Below, one piece after another: positions 42,194 through 54,585 of a DNA stretch of 64,000 bases. This DNA is from Providencia hangzhouensis (GTDB lineage Bacteria; Pseudomonadota; Gammaproteobacteria; Enterobacterales; Enterobacteriaceae): the NCBI RefSeq assembly GCF_029193595.2, contig NZ_CP135052.1, forward strand, positions 310,001 to 374,000, given 5' to 3'. Within the stretch, counting starts at the first letter, position 1; every line of letters begins with the position of its first letter. The notes below the pieces were generated by a model that saw only the letters and a program-made list of their open reading frames with translations, was not told the DNA's origin and did not search any database. The position numbers were made by a program, and so were the translations under genes.

Positions 42194-42221
42194 TTTAAAA
42201 TCAATAGGTTTGCATTTTAAA

Positions 42222-42443
42222 TTAATAATGTGGTGGCGGCGTTTCTTCTTCAGGCCTTGCTAAGTGAGAATCTTGGGATGATTTCAGCCTTTCAGCTACA
42301 ATGCGTAAATGTTCCTGCAGACGGCTCATTTGCATTTGTTGGTCAGTAATAACCTGGTTTAGTTGTTCAATCGCCAGTTCTTGAAAGGCAACTTTACTTT
42401 CTAAAAGTTCTAGGCGTTGTTCAAATGTATCAGATGAGTCCAT
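42222..42443 (-). CDS. slyX: SlyX family protein
   Basis: The 73-residue protein is nearly all coiled coil ([39 protein letters not shown]) and ends in a proline-rich PHY tail, the hallmarks of SlyX. Length and position between slyD and fkpA match E. coli. Function unknown. Divergent from fkpA. Confidence 0.95.
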   Translation of the reverse strand: MDSSDTFEQRLELLESKVAFQELAIEQLNQVITDQQMQMSRLQEHLRIVAERLKSSQDSHLARPEEETPPPHY

Positions 42444-42689
42444 ATTCGACTCTCCTTAAGCGTTTATATCGTAATTAAACCATCATAATAACTGAACATT
42501 ACAAATCAATAGATAAGTTTTAGTTAAAGATATAGGCGACGAAACGACTTTTTGTTAATGTGGTCTCAGTAGTTATTATATTTTTTTAATACTCAATGGG
42601 GTAACGGGGTCTAAACTTAAAGAGCCCTACCCATAAAACGAATAGTTCGCTATTCGAATATAATCGAATAAAAGTTATCGGAGACTAGG

Positions 42690-43433
42690 ATGAAATCACT
42701 GTTTAAGGCAAGCCTTTTAGCAACTACGCTAGCATTTACTTTTGCTGCTCCGCAAGTGATGGCAGCGGAAGCCAAAGCACAAAGCAGCGCATTCAAAAAC
42801 GCAGAAGAGCGTAATGCGTATGCACTGGGTGCGTCTTTAGGCCGCTACATGCAGAATTCTTTAGAAGAACAAAAAACAATTGGTATTAATTTGGATAAGG
42901 CTCAATTACTCGCTGGTGTCCAAGATGCATTTAACGGCAAAAGCAAAATGACCGATGCAGAAGTTGAAGAAACATTGCGTCAGTTTGAAGGTCAAGTCAA
43001 AGAAGCTGCCGACAAAAAAATGAAAGAAGAATCAGCCAATAATGAGAAAAAAGGCGCTGAGTACCGCGAAAAATACGCGAAAGAAAAAGGCGTTGTTAAA
43101 ACTAAATCAGGCTTACTGTACAAAATTGAAAAAGACGGTACAGGGGCGAAACCTAAAGCAGATGAAACCGTTGTGGTTCACTACAAAGGTTCTTTGATTG
43201 ACGGTACTGAATTCGACAGCTCATATTCACGTAATGAGCCACTGACAATTCCATTAAATTCAGTGATTAAAGGCTGGACTGAAGGTTTAGTTAACCTGAA
43301 AAAAGGCGGCAAAATGCAGTTGGTTATCCCAGCTGAATTAGCTTACGGCGAAAATGGCGTGCCGGGTATCCCAGCAAATTCAACATTAGTCTTTGATGTT
43401 GAGTTATTAGACATCAAGCCTGCTGCTAAATAA
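42690..43433 (+). CDS. fkpA: periplasmic FKBP-type peptidyl-prolyl isomerase FkpA
   Basis: The 247-residue precursor has a signal peptide (MKSLFKASLLATTLAFTFAA in part, cut near VMAAEAK), an N-terminal helical dimerisation/chaperone domain (residues 25-120), and a C-terminal FKBP domain with VVVHYKGSLIDGTEFDSSY, GWTEGLVNLKKGGKMQLVIP and AYGENGVPGIPANSTLVFDV. It assists folding of exported proteins and belongs to the sigma-E response in E. coli. GGAGACTAGG precedes the ATG. Confidence 0.97.
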   Translation: MKSLFKASLLATTLAFTFAAPQVMAAEAKAQSSAFKNAEERNAYALGASLGRYMQNSLEEQKTIGINLDKAQLLAGVQDAFNGKSKMTDAEVEETLRQFEGQVKEAADKKMKEESANNEKKGAEYREKYAKEKGVVKTKSGLLYKIEKDGTGAKPKADETVVVHYKGSLIDGTEFDSSYSRNEPLTIPLNSVIKGWTEGLVNLKKGGKMQLVIPAELAYGENGVPGIPANSTLVFDVELLDIKPAAK

Positions 43434-43466
43434 GTCCTCACTAAGCATTAGCTAAGTGTATTTTGA

Positions 43467-43498
43467 TGCCCAATGCATTCATGCCTTGGGCTTTTTTA
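43467..43498 (+). terminator. fkpA terminator
   Basis: The arms TGCCCAA / TTGGGC with internal CAT pairing are followed by TTTTTT. Confidence 0.8.
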
Positions 43499-43730
43499 TA
43501 TTTCTCATCAAAAAAACTCTCAAATTGTTTAAAACTTGTGATAAAACAGACTGTCTTGCATTCATTCGCTTGACGGCAACGCCGTGGAGTTTTAACTTCA
43601 GAAGACTCTATTTTATTTTTTATCATCACAATTGTTGGCTACAAACAAAGTAATGAAGGCCAAATAGTCGAATAATGAACGCCTTTTTAGTCAACAGGAT
43701 GAGTTTTTACATTAGAAGGATGATGTTGAA

Positions 43731-44435
43731 ATGTCTGATTCTATACAATCACACGACCTCAGCGATATTAACATATTGGATAACCAACCTTTTTCTGAGA
43801 CAGACCATGAGATTTTAAAATCGTATGAAGCTGCTGTGGATGGTCTGGCAATGCTAATCGGTGGGCACTGTGAAATTGTTCTTCACTCTTTAGAGGACCT
43901 AAACTGCTCTGCAGTCAGAATCGCAAATGGCCAGCACACTGGGCGTAAAATCGGCTCACCGATTACAGACCTAGCGTTGAGAATGCTGCATGATATGGCA
44001 GACGAAGAATCGAATGTCTCGAAGGCTTATTTTACGAAAGCGAAAAGCGGTGATTTAATGAAATCCGTTACTATTGCTATTCGTAACCGTAAGCAACGTG
44101 TGATTGGCTTGTTATGTATCAATATGAACTTAGATGTGCCGTTCTCTGAAATTATTCAATCGTTTGTTCCAGAAACTAAGCAAGAAGTTACTTCAGATGT
44201 AAACTTTGCCTCTTCAGTTGATGACCTTGTCGCACAAACATTGGAGTACACAATTGAAGAAGTTGGCGGTGATCGTAATGTCTCAAATAATGCGAAAAAC
44301 AAGCAAGTAGTTCTTAACCTATATGAAAAAGGTATTTTCGATATTAAAGATGCCATTAACCAAGTTGCTGACCGTTTGAACATTTCTAAACACACCGTTT
44401 ATTTATACATTCGTCAATTCAAGAGCGGTGAATGA
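43731..44435 (+). CDS. yheO: YheO family PAS/helix-turn-helix regulator
   Basis: The 234-residue protein has an N-terminal YheO-like PAS-type domain ([20 protein letters not shown], then [12 protein letters not shown]) and a C-terminal HTH of the DUF2087/HTH_22 type ([20 protein letters not shown]). It is probably a transcription regulator; in E. coli it sits directly upstream of tusDCB. Here its stop overlaps the tusD start by 4 bp (ATGA), so it is cotranscribed with the sulfur-relay genes. Confidence 0.92.
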   Translation: MSDSIQSHDLSDINILDNQPFSETDHEILKSYEAAVDGLAMLIGGHCEIVLHSLEDLNCSAVRIANGQHTGRKIGSPITDLALRMLHDMADEESNVSKAYFTKAKSGDLMKSVTIAIRNRKQRVIGLLCINMNLDVPFSEIIQSFVPETKQEVTSDVNFASSVDDLVAQTLEYTIEEVGGDRNVSNNAKNKQVVLNLYEKGIFDIKDAINQVADRLNISKHTVYLYIRQFKSGE

Positions 44436-44836
44436 GTAATACAAATTCGTTAACCTACTGCTTAGTTGTGACAGGCCCTGCTTATGGTACACAACAAGCA
44501 GCGAGTGCGTATCAATTTGCAAAAGCCCTTCTTGAAGAAGGGCATATATTGAAAACACTCTTTTTTTATCGTGAAGGGGTTTTTAATGCGAACCAGCTTA
44601 CGTCACCGGCAACAGATGAATTTAATTTAGTTTCAGCTTGGCAGGAACTGGCAAAACAATCTGGGTGCGAAATGCATATCTGTGTTTCTGCCGCATTGCG
44701 TCGGGGGGTTGTTGACCAAGAACAAGCGCAAAGTTTATCACTTCCAACGGCTAACCTTGCTGAGGGCTTTATCATGAGTGGGTTAGGAAGCCTTGCGGAA
44801 GCGATGATAACCACAGACCGGACAATTCAATTCTAA
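44432..44836 (+). CDS. tusD: sulfurtransferase complex subunit TusD
   Basis: The 134-residue DsrE-fold protein has the conserved active Cys in [16 protein letters not shown] near residue 80. TusD takes persulfide sulfur from TusA and, in the TusBCD complex, passes it to TusE and MnmA for 2-thiouridine formation at tRNA wobble positions. It overlaps yheO by 4 bp and precedes tusC by 24 bp. Confidence 0.95.
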   Translation: MSNTNSLTYCLVVTGPAYGTQQAASAYQFAKALLEEGHILKTLFFYREGVFNANQLTSPATDEFNLVSAWQELAKQSGCEMHICVSAALRRGVVDQEQAQSLSLPTANLAEGFIMSGLGSLAEAMITTDRTIQF

Positions 44837-44860
44837 GAACAGCTCAATACAAGGTACCGT

Positions 44861-45220
44861 GTGAAAAAAATAGCTTTTGTCTTTACAACCATGCCCCATG
44901 GAAATGCCAGTGGCCGAGAAGGGTTAGATGCATTATTAGCAACTTCAGCACTGACAGAAGACATTCAGGTGTTTTTTCTCTCTGATGGCGTTTATCAGCT
45001 TCTAGCAAACCAACATCCCGCTGAAGTGCTTGCTCGAGATTACATCGTAACATTTAAAATATTGCCGTTATATGACATTGAAAAAGTTTATCTCTGCGGC
45101 TCTTCGCTACAAGAACGGGGGCTGGGAGAGCATTGTGAATGGGTTTTAACACCAACAATTCTTAGCAAGAAAGAGGTAAGCGCTAAAATAGCGGAATGTG
45201 ATGTGGTGCTTAATTTTTAA
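44861..45220 (+). CDS. tusC: sulfurtransferase complex subunit TusC, GTG start
   Basis: A 119-residue DsrF-like subunit (KKIAFVFTTMPHGNASGREG, LDALLATSALTEDIQVFFLS) matching E. coli TusC in length. The start codon is GTG at 44861 behind AAGGTACC. Structural partner of TusB and TusD; no active Cys is needed in this subunit. Confidence 0.94.
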   Translation: MKKIAFVFTTMPHGNASGREGLDALLATSALTEDIQVFFLSDGVYQLLANQHPAEVLARDYIVTFKILPLYDIEKVYLCGSSLQERGLGEHCEWVLTPTILSKKEVSAKIAECDVVLNF

Positions 45221-45277
45221 TCCATTGTGTGAATTTTGAGCTTGGGTTGTTTTTTGATCTATAGTAGGATCTTTTCT

Positions 45278-45565
45278 ATGCTGTATACATTAGCAACATC
45301 TCCGTTTAAATGTGATTTTTCTACAATGGTAGGCTTTATTACGGCTGAAGATGTCGTTTTACTGATGCAAGATGGCGTGGTTGCGGCAGTCGCACAGTCG
45401 CCTTATCTTGTTGCACTACAAAAAACAGGGGCGCAGTTGTACGCTTTGGATGTAGACATCAATGCTCGTGGGTTGCAAAATACCCTATCAACCGCAGTTT
45501 CTGTAATCACATATCAAGGTTTTGTGAAGCTAACAGAAGTCCAAAAACAACATTTTGCCATATAA
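45278..45565 (+). CDS. tusB: sulfurtransferase complex subunit TusB
   Basis: The 95-residue DsrH-like subunit (MLYTLATSPFKCDF; VVLLMQDGVVAAV) completes the TusBCD complex. The ATG at 45278, behind TAGGAT, gives the family's start; an upstream in-frame ATG at 45236 adds 14 unrelated residues. Followed by the str operon promoter. Confidence 0.93.
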   Translation: MLYTLATSPFKCDFSTMVGFITAEDVVLLMQDGVVAAVAQSPYLVALQKTGAQLYALDVDINARGLQNTLSTAVSVITYQGFVKLTEVQKQHFAI

Positions 45566-45588
45566 AGGCACTAAAAGTTGTATATTTC

Positions 45589-46076
<488 letters not shown>

Positions 46077-46152
46077 TGGATTTCCGTTAAGTAAGGCCAA
46101 ACATTTTAATCTTAATGTCAAAATACTCTCGTAGAGTTTTGGACAAACCTGA

Positions 46153-46644
<492 letters not shown>

Positions 46645-46733
46645 TTATTTCTTACCTACATTAGTGATGTATCTCAGGGTAGCCATTTGCTACCCTTTAT
46701 ATGAAGCATTGAACGCCCACGAGAGAGGAAAAA

Positions 46734-48860
46734 ATGGCCCGTCAAACGCCCATAGCACGTTATCGTAATATCGGTATCAGTGCACACATCGACGCCGGTA
46801 AAACCACAACTTCTGAACGTATTCTGTTCTATACTGGTGTAAACCATAAAATTGGTGAAACTCACGAAGGTTCTGCAACAATGGACTGGATGGAGCAGGA
46901 GCAAGAGCGTGGTATTACTATCACATCTGCAGCGACTACTGCATTCTGGTCTGGTATGGCAAAACAGTATGAGCCACACCGTATCAACATCATCGACACC
47001 CCGGGACACGTTGACTTCACTATCGAAGTAGAACGTTCTATGCGTGTTCTTGATGGCGCAGTAATGGTTTACTGTGCAGTTGGTGGTGTTCAGCCACAGT
47101 CTGAAACTGTATGGCGTCAGGCTAACAAATATAAAGTTCCACGTATCGCGTTCGTTAACAAAATGGACCGTATGGGTGCGAACTTCTTACGTGTTGTTGA
47201 GCAATTAAAATCACGTTTAGCTGCTAACGCAGTTCCACTGCAATTACCAGTCGGCGCAGAAGAGTCGTTCACTGGTGTTGTTGACTTGCTGAAAATGAAA
47301 GCAATCAAGTGGAGTGATGAAGACCAGGGCGTTACCTTCGAATACGAAGATATCCCTGCGAACATGCAAGAAGCTGCTGAAGAGTGGCACAACAACCTGA
47401 TCGAAACCGCAGCAGAAGCATCAGAAGAACTGATGGAAAAATATCTGGGCGGTGAAGAACTGACTGAAGCAGAAATTAAAGCTGCATTACGTCAACGTGT
47501 TCTTGCAAGCGAAATTATCCTGGTTACCTGTGGTTCTGCATTTAAGAACAAAGGTGTTCAGGCGATGCTGGATGCAGTTGTTGATTACTTACCTGCGCCA
47601 ACAGATGTACCTGCAATTAATGGTATTCTGGACGATGGTAAAGACACTCCTGCAGAGCGTCACGCAAGTGATGATGAGCCATTCTCATCATTAGCATTTA
47701 AAATTGCAACCGACCCATTCGTTGGTAACTTGACGTTCTTCCGTGTTTACTCTGGTGTTGTTAACTCAGGTGACACAGTACTGAACGCAGTTAAAGCGAA
47801 GAAAGAGCGTTTTGGCCGTATCGTACAGATGCACGCTAACAAACGTGAAGAGATTAAAGAAGTTCGCGCTGGTGACATCGCGGCTGCTATCGGTCTGAAA
47901 GACGTAACTACAGGTGATACTTTATGTGCAGTTGATGCACCAATCATCCTGGAGCGTATGGAATTCCCAGAGCCAGTAATCTCTGTTGCAATCGAACCGA
48001 AAACTAAAGCTGACCAAGAAAAAATGGGTATCGCATTAGGCCGTTTGGCTCAAGAAGACCCATCTTTCCGCGTATCAAGTGATGAAGAGACTAATCAGAC
48101 TATCATCGCTGGTATGGGTGAGCTGCACTTAGACGTTCTGGTTGACCGTATGCGTCGTGAATTTAAAGTTGAAGCGAACGTTGGTAAACCTCAAGTTGCT
48201 TACCGTGAAGCAATCACTATGAAAGTGACTGATATCGAAGGTAAACACGCGAAACAGTCTGGTGGTCGTGGTCAGTACGGTCATGTCGTTATCGATATGT
48301 TCCCTCTGGACAAAAACGATAAAGACGGTGTTCCAATGGATTACGAATTTGCCAACGACATCAAAGGTGGTGTAATTCCTACTGAATACATTCCTGCAGT
48401 TGACAAAGGTATCCAAGAACAGCTGAAATCTGGCCCATTAGCTGGTTACCCGGTTGTTAACATGGGTGTTCGTTTACATTTCGGTTCTTACCATGATGTT
48501 GACTCCTCTGAATTGGCGTTTAAACTTGCGGCTTCAATCGCGTTTAAAGATGGCTTCAAAAAAGCTAAACCAGTTCTGCTTGAGCCAATCATGAAAGTTG
48601 AAGTGGAAACACCAGAAGACTACATGGGTGATGTTATTGGTGACCTGAACCGTCGTCGTGGTATGATTGAAGGTATGGATGACCTGCCTACTGGTAAAGT
48701 CGTTCGTGCACAAGTACCATTGTCAGAAATGTTCGGTTATGCTACTGACCTGCGTTCTCAGACACAAGGTCGTGCTTCATACTCTATGGAGTTCCTGAAG
48801 TACAATGAAGCACCAAACAACGTTGCACAAGCTGTAATCGAAGCTCGTAACGCTAAATAA
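46734..48860 (+). CDS. fusA: translation elongation factor G
   Basis: The 708-residue GTPase drives translocation on the ribosome. Motifs: G1 [16 protein letters not shown], switch 2 [17 protein letters not shown]4 VNKMDRMG; domain IV has [13 protein letters not shown] and the C-terminus [27 protein letters not shown] precedes the ATG. Third gene of the str operon; spacing 90 bp to rpsG, 77 bp to tuf. Confidence 0.98.
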   Translation: MARQTPIARYRNIGISAHIDAGKTTTSERILFYTGVNHKIGETHEGSATMDWMEQEQERGITITSAATTAFWSGMAKQYEPHRINIIDTPGHVDFTIEVERSMRVLDGAVMVYCAVGGVQPQSETVWRQANKYKVPRIAFVNKMDRMGANFLRVVEQLKSRLAANAVPLQLPVGAEESFTGVVDLLKMKAIKWSDEDQGVTFEYEDIPANMQEAAEEWHNNLIETAAEASEELMEKYLGGEELTEAEIKAALRQRVLASEIILVTCGSAFKNKGVQAMLDAVVDYLPAPTDVPAINGILDDGKDTPAERHASDDEPFSSLAFKIATDPFVGNLTFFRVYSGVVNSGDTVLNAVKAKKERFGRIVQMHANKREEIKEVRAGDIAAAIGLKDVTTGDTLCAVDAPIILERMEFPEPVISVAIEPKTKADQEKMGIALGRLAQEDPSFRVSSDEETNQTIIAGMGELHLDVLVDRMRREFKVEANVGKPQVAYREAITMKVTDIEGKHAKQSGGRGQYGHVVIDMFPLDKNDKDGVPMDYEFANDIKGGVIPTEYIPAVDKGIQEQLKSGPLAGYPVVNMGVRLHFGSYHDVDSSELAFKLAASIAFKDGFKKAKPVLLEPIMKVEVETPEDYMGDVIGDLNRRRGMIEGMDDLPTGKVVRAQVPLSEMFGYATDLRSQTQGRASYSMEFLKYNEAPNNVAQAVIEARNAK

Positions 48861-48910
48861 TCGATTTTTATCGGTTAACTACTTTAATTTAAGTTCCTTC
48901 TTTATCGTGA

Positions 48911-50122
<1,212 letters not shown>

Positions 50123-50157
50123 TACCGCTCTTTCTGAATAAGAAAGAACCACTTAGT

Positions 50158-50187
50158 AAAAAAGGGCGTCTAATAGACGTCCTTTTT
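50158..50187 (+). terminator. tuf / str operon terminator
   Basis: AAAAAGGGCGTCT pairs with AGACGTCCTTTTT with one wobble and ends in a T-run 35 bp past the tuf stop. Confidence 0.88.
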
Positions 50188-50742
50188 ATACGTTGCAAAA
50201 TTCAGACGTTGCAAAATTAAGAACCTATCTCATCAATCATTTGTATAATTATTGGTGAGATAGGCTCTGAAACAACGAATTGATAACTGTGCGGGCTACT
50301 TTGCGCAGTTATATGAGATTTATTAAGGTTTTGCTCGGAAGATATGGTATATTTTACTGCTGCCACAAAAAGAAAGTCACTTTCTTGATTGGTGTAGTTA
50401 AAAAATTTACTGGGCATGCTGAAATTCCTGCAAAATGGAATAGCACTTGTGAAATGGGTAGCACTTGTAAAGTGATAGTACTGACGTACACGTAGTACTT
50501 GCGAAATAAAATGTTACTGCAACTTGTTATTTTTGCAGAACGAATAACGCTAATTACCTCCATTAACAAGGCTAATTACTTTTTAGATCGCAGGTGATGC
50601 TATTGATATCCCTATCAAATTTTTGCAGGCTTAGTTTGTAGTAATTGAGGGATATGTTGGCATATTCTATTGGTTTGGCTTGGTTGGCTTACCTTTGTAA
50701 ACAAGCAAGCTTTGTACATACTTCATGGTAACAGGTTGAATT
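50188..50742. other. repeat-rich spacer between tuf and secE
   Basis: About 550 bp without a gene. It holds the direct repeat ACGTTGCAAAATT (50190-50202 and 50206-50218), a 49-nt hairpin (50219-50267), a second hairpin with arms ATAACTG / CAGTTAT near 50282-50314, and imperfect tandem units beginning TAG(C/T)ACT at 50441, 50459, 50477 and 50493. The secE-nusG promoter must lie in the last 100 bp but could not be fixed with confidence. Confidence 0.7.
50219..50267. repeat. 49-nt imperfect palindrome downstream of tuf
   Basis: CCTATCTCATCAAT (50224-50237) pairs with ATTGGTGAGATAGG (50251-50264) with one wobble, extended by flanking AGA / TCT. It has no T-tail, so it looks more like a mobile palindromic unit or processing stem than a terminator. 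Confidence 0.65.
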
Positions 50743-51129
50743 ATGAGTGCGAATAGCGAAGCTCAAGGAAGTGGACGCAGTGCAGACATCTTCAAGTGGA
50801 TCATTGTCTGTGCCTTATTAATAATTGCTATTGTTGGTAATTATTACTTCCGTCAATATAATCTCGCGCTGCGTGCTTTTGCAGTTGTGGCTGTTGTCGC
50901 TATTGCAGGTGCTGTCGCTTTATGGACCACAAAAGGTAAAGCAACACTGGCGTTTGCACGCGAAGCTCGCGTCGAGATGAGAAAAGTCATTTGGCCTACT
51001 CGCCAGGAAACATTACAAACTACTTTAATTGTTGCTGCAGTAACGGCTGTAATGTCATTAATACTGTGGGGACTAGATGGTATCCTGGTGCGTTTAGTTT
51101 CATTTATTACAAGCCTGAGGTTATTCTAA
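50743..51129 (+). CDS. secE: protein translocase subunit SecE
   Basis: The 128-residue (E. coli 127) membrane protein has three hydrophobic segments (near residues 18-36, 43-62 and 93-113) and the conserved cytoplasmic [18 protein letters not shown] stretch. It is the essential clamp subunit of the SecYEG channel. Its stop is directly adjacent to the nusG start (0 bp gap). Confidence 0.97.
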   Translation: MSANSEAQGSGRSADIFKWIIVCALLIIAIVGNYYFRQYNLALRAFAVVAVVAIAGAVALWTTKGKATLAFAREARVEMRKVIWPTRQETLQTTLIVAAVTAVMSLILWGLDGILVRLVSFITSLRLF

Positions 51130-51675
51130 ATGTCCGATTCACCTAAAAAGCGCTGGTATGTCATTCAGGCATTCTCTGGTTTTGAAGGTCGCGTAGCACA
51201 ATCTTTACGTGAACATATCAAATTACATGCTATGGAAGATTCTTTTGGCGAAGTTATGGTTCCAACAGAAGAAGTTGTTGAAATCCGTAGCGGTCAGCGC
51301 CGTAAGAGTGAACGTAAATTCTTCCCAGGCTATGTCTTAGTCCAAATGGTCATGAATGATGACTCTTGGCACTTAGTGCGTAGTGTACCGCGTGTAATGG
51401 GGTTCATTGGCGGGACGTCAGATCGTCCAGCGCCAATTAGCGATAAAGAAGTTGATGCTATCATGAACCGCTTACAACAAGTTGGTGATAAACCACGTCC
51501 GAAAACACTGTTTGAACCGGGTGAAATGGTTCGTGTTAGCGAAGGTCCGTTTGCTGACTTTAACGGTGTGGTTGAAGAAATTGATTATGAAAAGAGCCGC
51601 TTGAAAGTCTCTGTTTCTATCTTCGGTCGTGCAACTCCAGTCGAATTGGATTTTGGTCAGGTAGAAAAAGCCTAA
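51130..51675 (+). CDS. nusG: transcription termination/antitermination protein NusG
   Basis: The 181-residue protein has an NGN domain ([40 protein letters not shown]) and a C-terminal KOW domain ([20 protein letters not shown]). It binds RNA polymerase across the clamp and links it to Rho or ribosomal S10. Cotranscribed with secE. Confidence 0.98.
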   Translation: MSDSPKKRWYVIQAFSGFEGRVAQSLREHIKLHAMEDSFGEVMVPTEEVVEIRSGQRRKSERKFFPGYVLVQMVMNDDSWHLVRSVPRVMGFIGGTSDRPAPISDKEVDAIMNRLQQVGDKPRPKTLFEPGEMVRVSEGPFADFNGVVEEIDYEKSRLKVSVSIFGRATPVELDFGQVEKA

Positions 51676-51694
51676 TCTAAACGACAAAACTGAC

Positions 51695-51723
51695 TTGCAA
51701 AAGGCGTGAAATTTGACTACAAT
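51695..51723 (+). promoter_or_regulatory. rplK (P-L11) promoter
   Basis: A -35 TTGCAA (51695-51700) and -10 TACAAT (51718-51723) are separated by 17 bp, 110 bp before rplK. It is embedded in the hairpin AAAAGGCG...CGCGCCTTTT that may also end the nusG transcript. Confidence 0.75.
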
Positions 51724-51741
51724 TTCGCGCCTTTTGTTTTT
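51698..51741 (+). terminator. hairpin after nusG
   Basis: AAAAGGCGTGAAATT pairs with AATTTCGCGCCTTTT (one bulge/wobble) and is followed by GTTTTT. It overlaps the candidate rplK promoter. Confidence 0.65.
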
Positions 51742-51782
51742 ATGTTCGGCGCAAATTAATGTGCGGGGCATGTTTAATGTAA

Positions 51783-52968
<1,186 letters not shown>

Positions 52969-52984
52969 TTGCTATAGCTTCGGC

Positions 52985-53302
52985 TAATTGGTAATTAGGC
53001 TTTACCTTTGCGTCAAATTTGTATAAAATTTGACGCCTTGAGTTTGTTGGGTACACAAAATGTATCCAACAAACCACGAATTTCGGTATGGAGTCTGGCC
53101 TTTCCAGACCCCGTCCAAGACCGCAGGTGTGGTTTATTAGTTATAATAGCTACTTAATTTACCTGCGTAGACGGTGACAGAGATACCTAGAATTTAATTC
53201 TGGATTCTATTCTGCTCACCGTGTTTTAGCGCTCTTACATAATGTTGTGTTTGAGTGATGTGAGTCCCGGGTTTTCCCGGTTAATCCAGGAGCAAGAAGC
53301 TA
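52985..53302 (+). promoter_or_regulatory. rplJ-rplL leader with L10 autoregulatory element
   Basis: The spacer begins with an inverted repeat (GCGTCAAATTT / AAATTTGACGC, 53010-53037) that contains a TATAAA -10-like element and could be both attenuator and promoter. The rest, with a stem TTTGTTGGGTACA / TGTATCCAACAAA at 53043-53071 and further hairpins, is the long leader to which L10-L7/L12 binds in E. coli to repress its own translation. Confidence 0.75.
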
Positions 53303-53800
53303 ATGGCACTAAATCTTCAAGACAAACAAGCGATTGTTGCTGAAGTCAGCGAAGTAGCCAAAGGCGCGCTTTCTGCAGTTGTTGCTGATTCACGCGGCGT
53401 AACTGTAGCAAAAATGACTGAACTGCGTAAAGCAGGTCGCGAAGCAGGCGTTTATATCCGTGTTGTTCGTAACACACTGATCCGTCGTGCTGTTGAAGGT
53501 ACTTCTTACGATGTACTGAAAGACGTGTTTGTCGGTCCAACCTTAATTGCTTTCTCTAACGAACACCCGGGCGCTGGCGCTCGTCTGTTCAAAGAGTTCG
53601 CGAAAGCGAATCCAGCATTTGAGATTAAAGCTGCGGCCTTTGAAGGTGAGTTAATCCAAGCGAAAGATATCGATCGTCTGGCAACTCTCCCAACTTACGA
53701 TGAAGCAATCGCACGCCTGATGTCAACCATGAAAGAAGCCGCTGCCGGCAAATTGGTTCGTACTCTGGCTGCTCTGCGCGATCAGAAAGAAGCTGCATAA
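53303..53800 (+). CDS. rplJ: 50S ribosomal protein L10
   Basis: The 165-residue stalk base ([37 protein letters not shown]) carries L7/L12 dimers on its C-terminal helix. CAGGAGCAAGAAGC precedes the ATG. L10 feeds back on its own leader. Confidence 0.98.
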   Translation: MALNLQDKQAIVAEVSEVAKGALSAVVADSRGVTVAKMTELRKAGREAGVYIRVVRNTLIRRAVEGTSYDVLKDVFVGPTLIAFSNEHPGAGARLFKEFAKANPAFEIKAAAFEGELIQAKDIDRLATLPTYDEAIARLMSTMKEAAAGKLVRTLAALRDQKEAA

Positions 53801-53860
53801 GCCCTTTCCTTCGTTGCTTTTTAACGTATAAACTATTTCTGAATTTTAGGAACACTTGTT

Positions 53861-54226
53861 ATGTCTATCACTAAAGACCAAATCCTTGATGCAGTTGCAG
53901 AAATGTCTGTAATGGACGTTGTTGAACTGATTACTATGATGGAAGAAAAATTCGGCGTTTCTGCTGCTGCAGCTGTTGCTGTTGCTGCGGGCCCAGCTGA
54001 AGCTGCTGAAGAAAAAACTGAATTCGACGTTGTACTGTCAGCTGTTGGCGGTAACAAAGTTGCAGTTATCAAAGCAGTTCGTGGCGCAACCGGTCTTGGC
54101 CTGAAAGAAGCTAAAGATATGGTAGAGTCTGCTCCAGCGACCATCAAAGAAGGCGCGAGCAAAGACGAAGCTGAAGCTCTGAAAAAATCTCTTGAAGAAG
54201 CAGGCGCTTCTGTTGAACTTAAATAA
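53861..54226 (+). CDS. rplL: 50S ribosomal protein L7/L12
   Basis: The 121-residue stalk protein has the N-terminal dimerisation part ([20 protein letters not shown]), an Ala-rich hinge ([18 protein letters not shown]) and the C-terminal factor-binding domain ([15 protein letters not shown]). It recruits the GTPases EF-G and EF-Tu encoded upstream. TTTTAGGAACAC precedes the ATG. Confidence 0.98.
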   Translation: MSITKDQILDAVAEMSVMDVVELITMMEEKFGVSAAAAVAVAAGPAEAAEEKTEFDVVLSAVGGNKVAVIKAVRGATGLGLKEAKDMVESAPATIKEGASKDEAEALKKSLEEAGASVELK

Positions 54227-54266
54227 GTTCAGTTTCAAGAACGCAGCCTAATCTAATTAGGCTGAC

Positions 54267-54297
54267 GGCTGGTGATTTTTTAATCACCAGCCTTTTT
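54267..54297 (+). terminator. attenuator between rplL and rpoB
   Basis: GGCTGGTGATT pairs perfectly with AATCACCAGCC and is followed by TTTTT. E. coli has a partial terminator at the same place that lowers rpoBC transcription relative to rplJL. Confidence 0.92.
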
Positions 54298-54585
54298 GCG
54301 CTGTAAAGCGTGATGGGTGTTAACAGCTTTTCACGCAGTTTTAATGTTAACAACAACCCTCCAATACTTCTTTCTATTGACGACTTAATATACTGTGTTC
54401 TTCGCTACGACCCACTCGGGTAGCTCGGTAGCAATGGCAACGCAATGAAATGATTTAAGAGTAATAGCAATGAGTATTAAGGAAAGTATTCATTTTCCGT
54501 TTCTTATAAAAAAACGCGTTGCGGTTCAGTCTCTTATACTAAGAGCTAACCACTTGGGTCACTGATCAACGAGCTGAGGAAACCT
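54298..54585 (+). promoter_or_regulatory. rpoB upstream leader
   Basis: The 290-bp stretch between attenuator and rpoB carries no gene. By comparison with E. coli it should contain an RNase III processing stem and possibly a weak promoter; I could not fix these by eye. Confidence 0.5.

Noticed and set aside
43441..43629. 62-aa minus-strand open frame between fkpA and yheO
   Set aside because: It overlaps the fkpA terminator, has no ribosome binding site and resembles nothing recognisable.
50280..50495. 71-aa open frame in the tuf-secE spacer
   Set aside because: It runs through hairpins and repeats, lacks a ribosome binding site and has no protein-like composition.
50441..50510. Short CRISPR-like array
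   Set aside because: The units are adjacent imperfect repeats without spacers and no cas genes are nearby.
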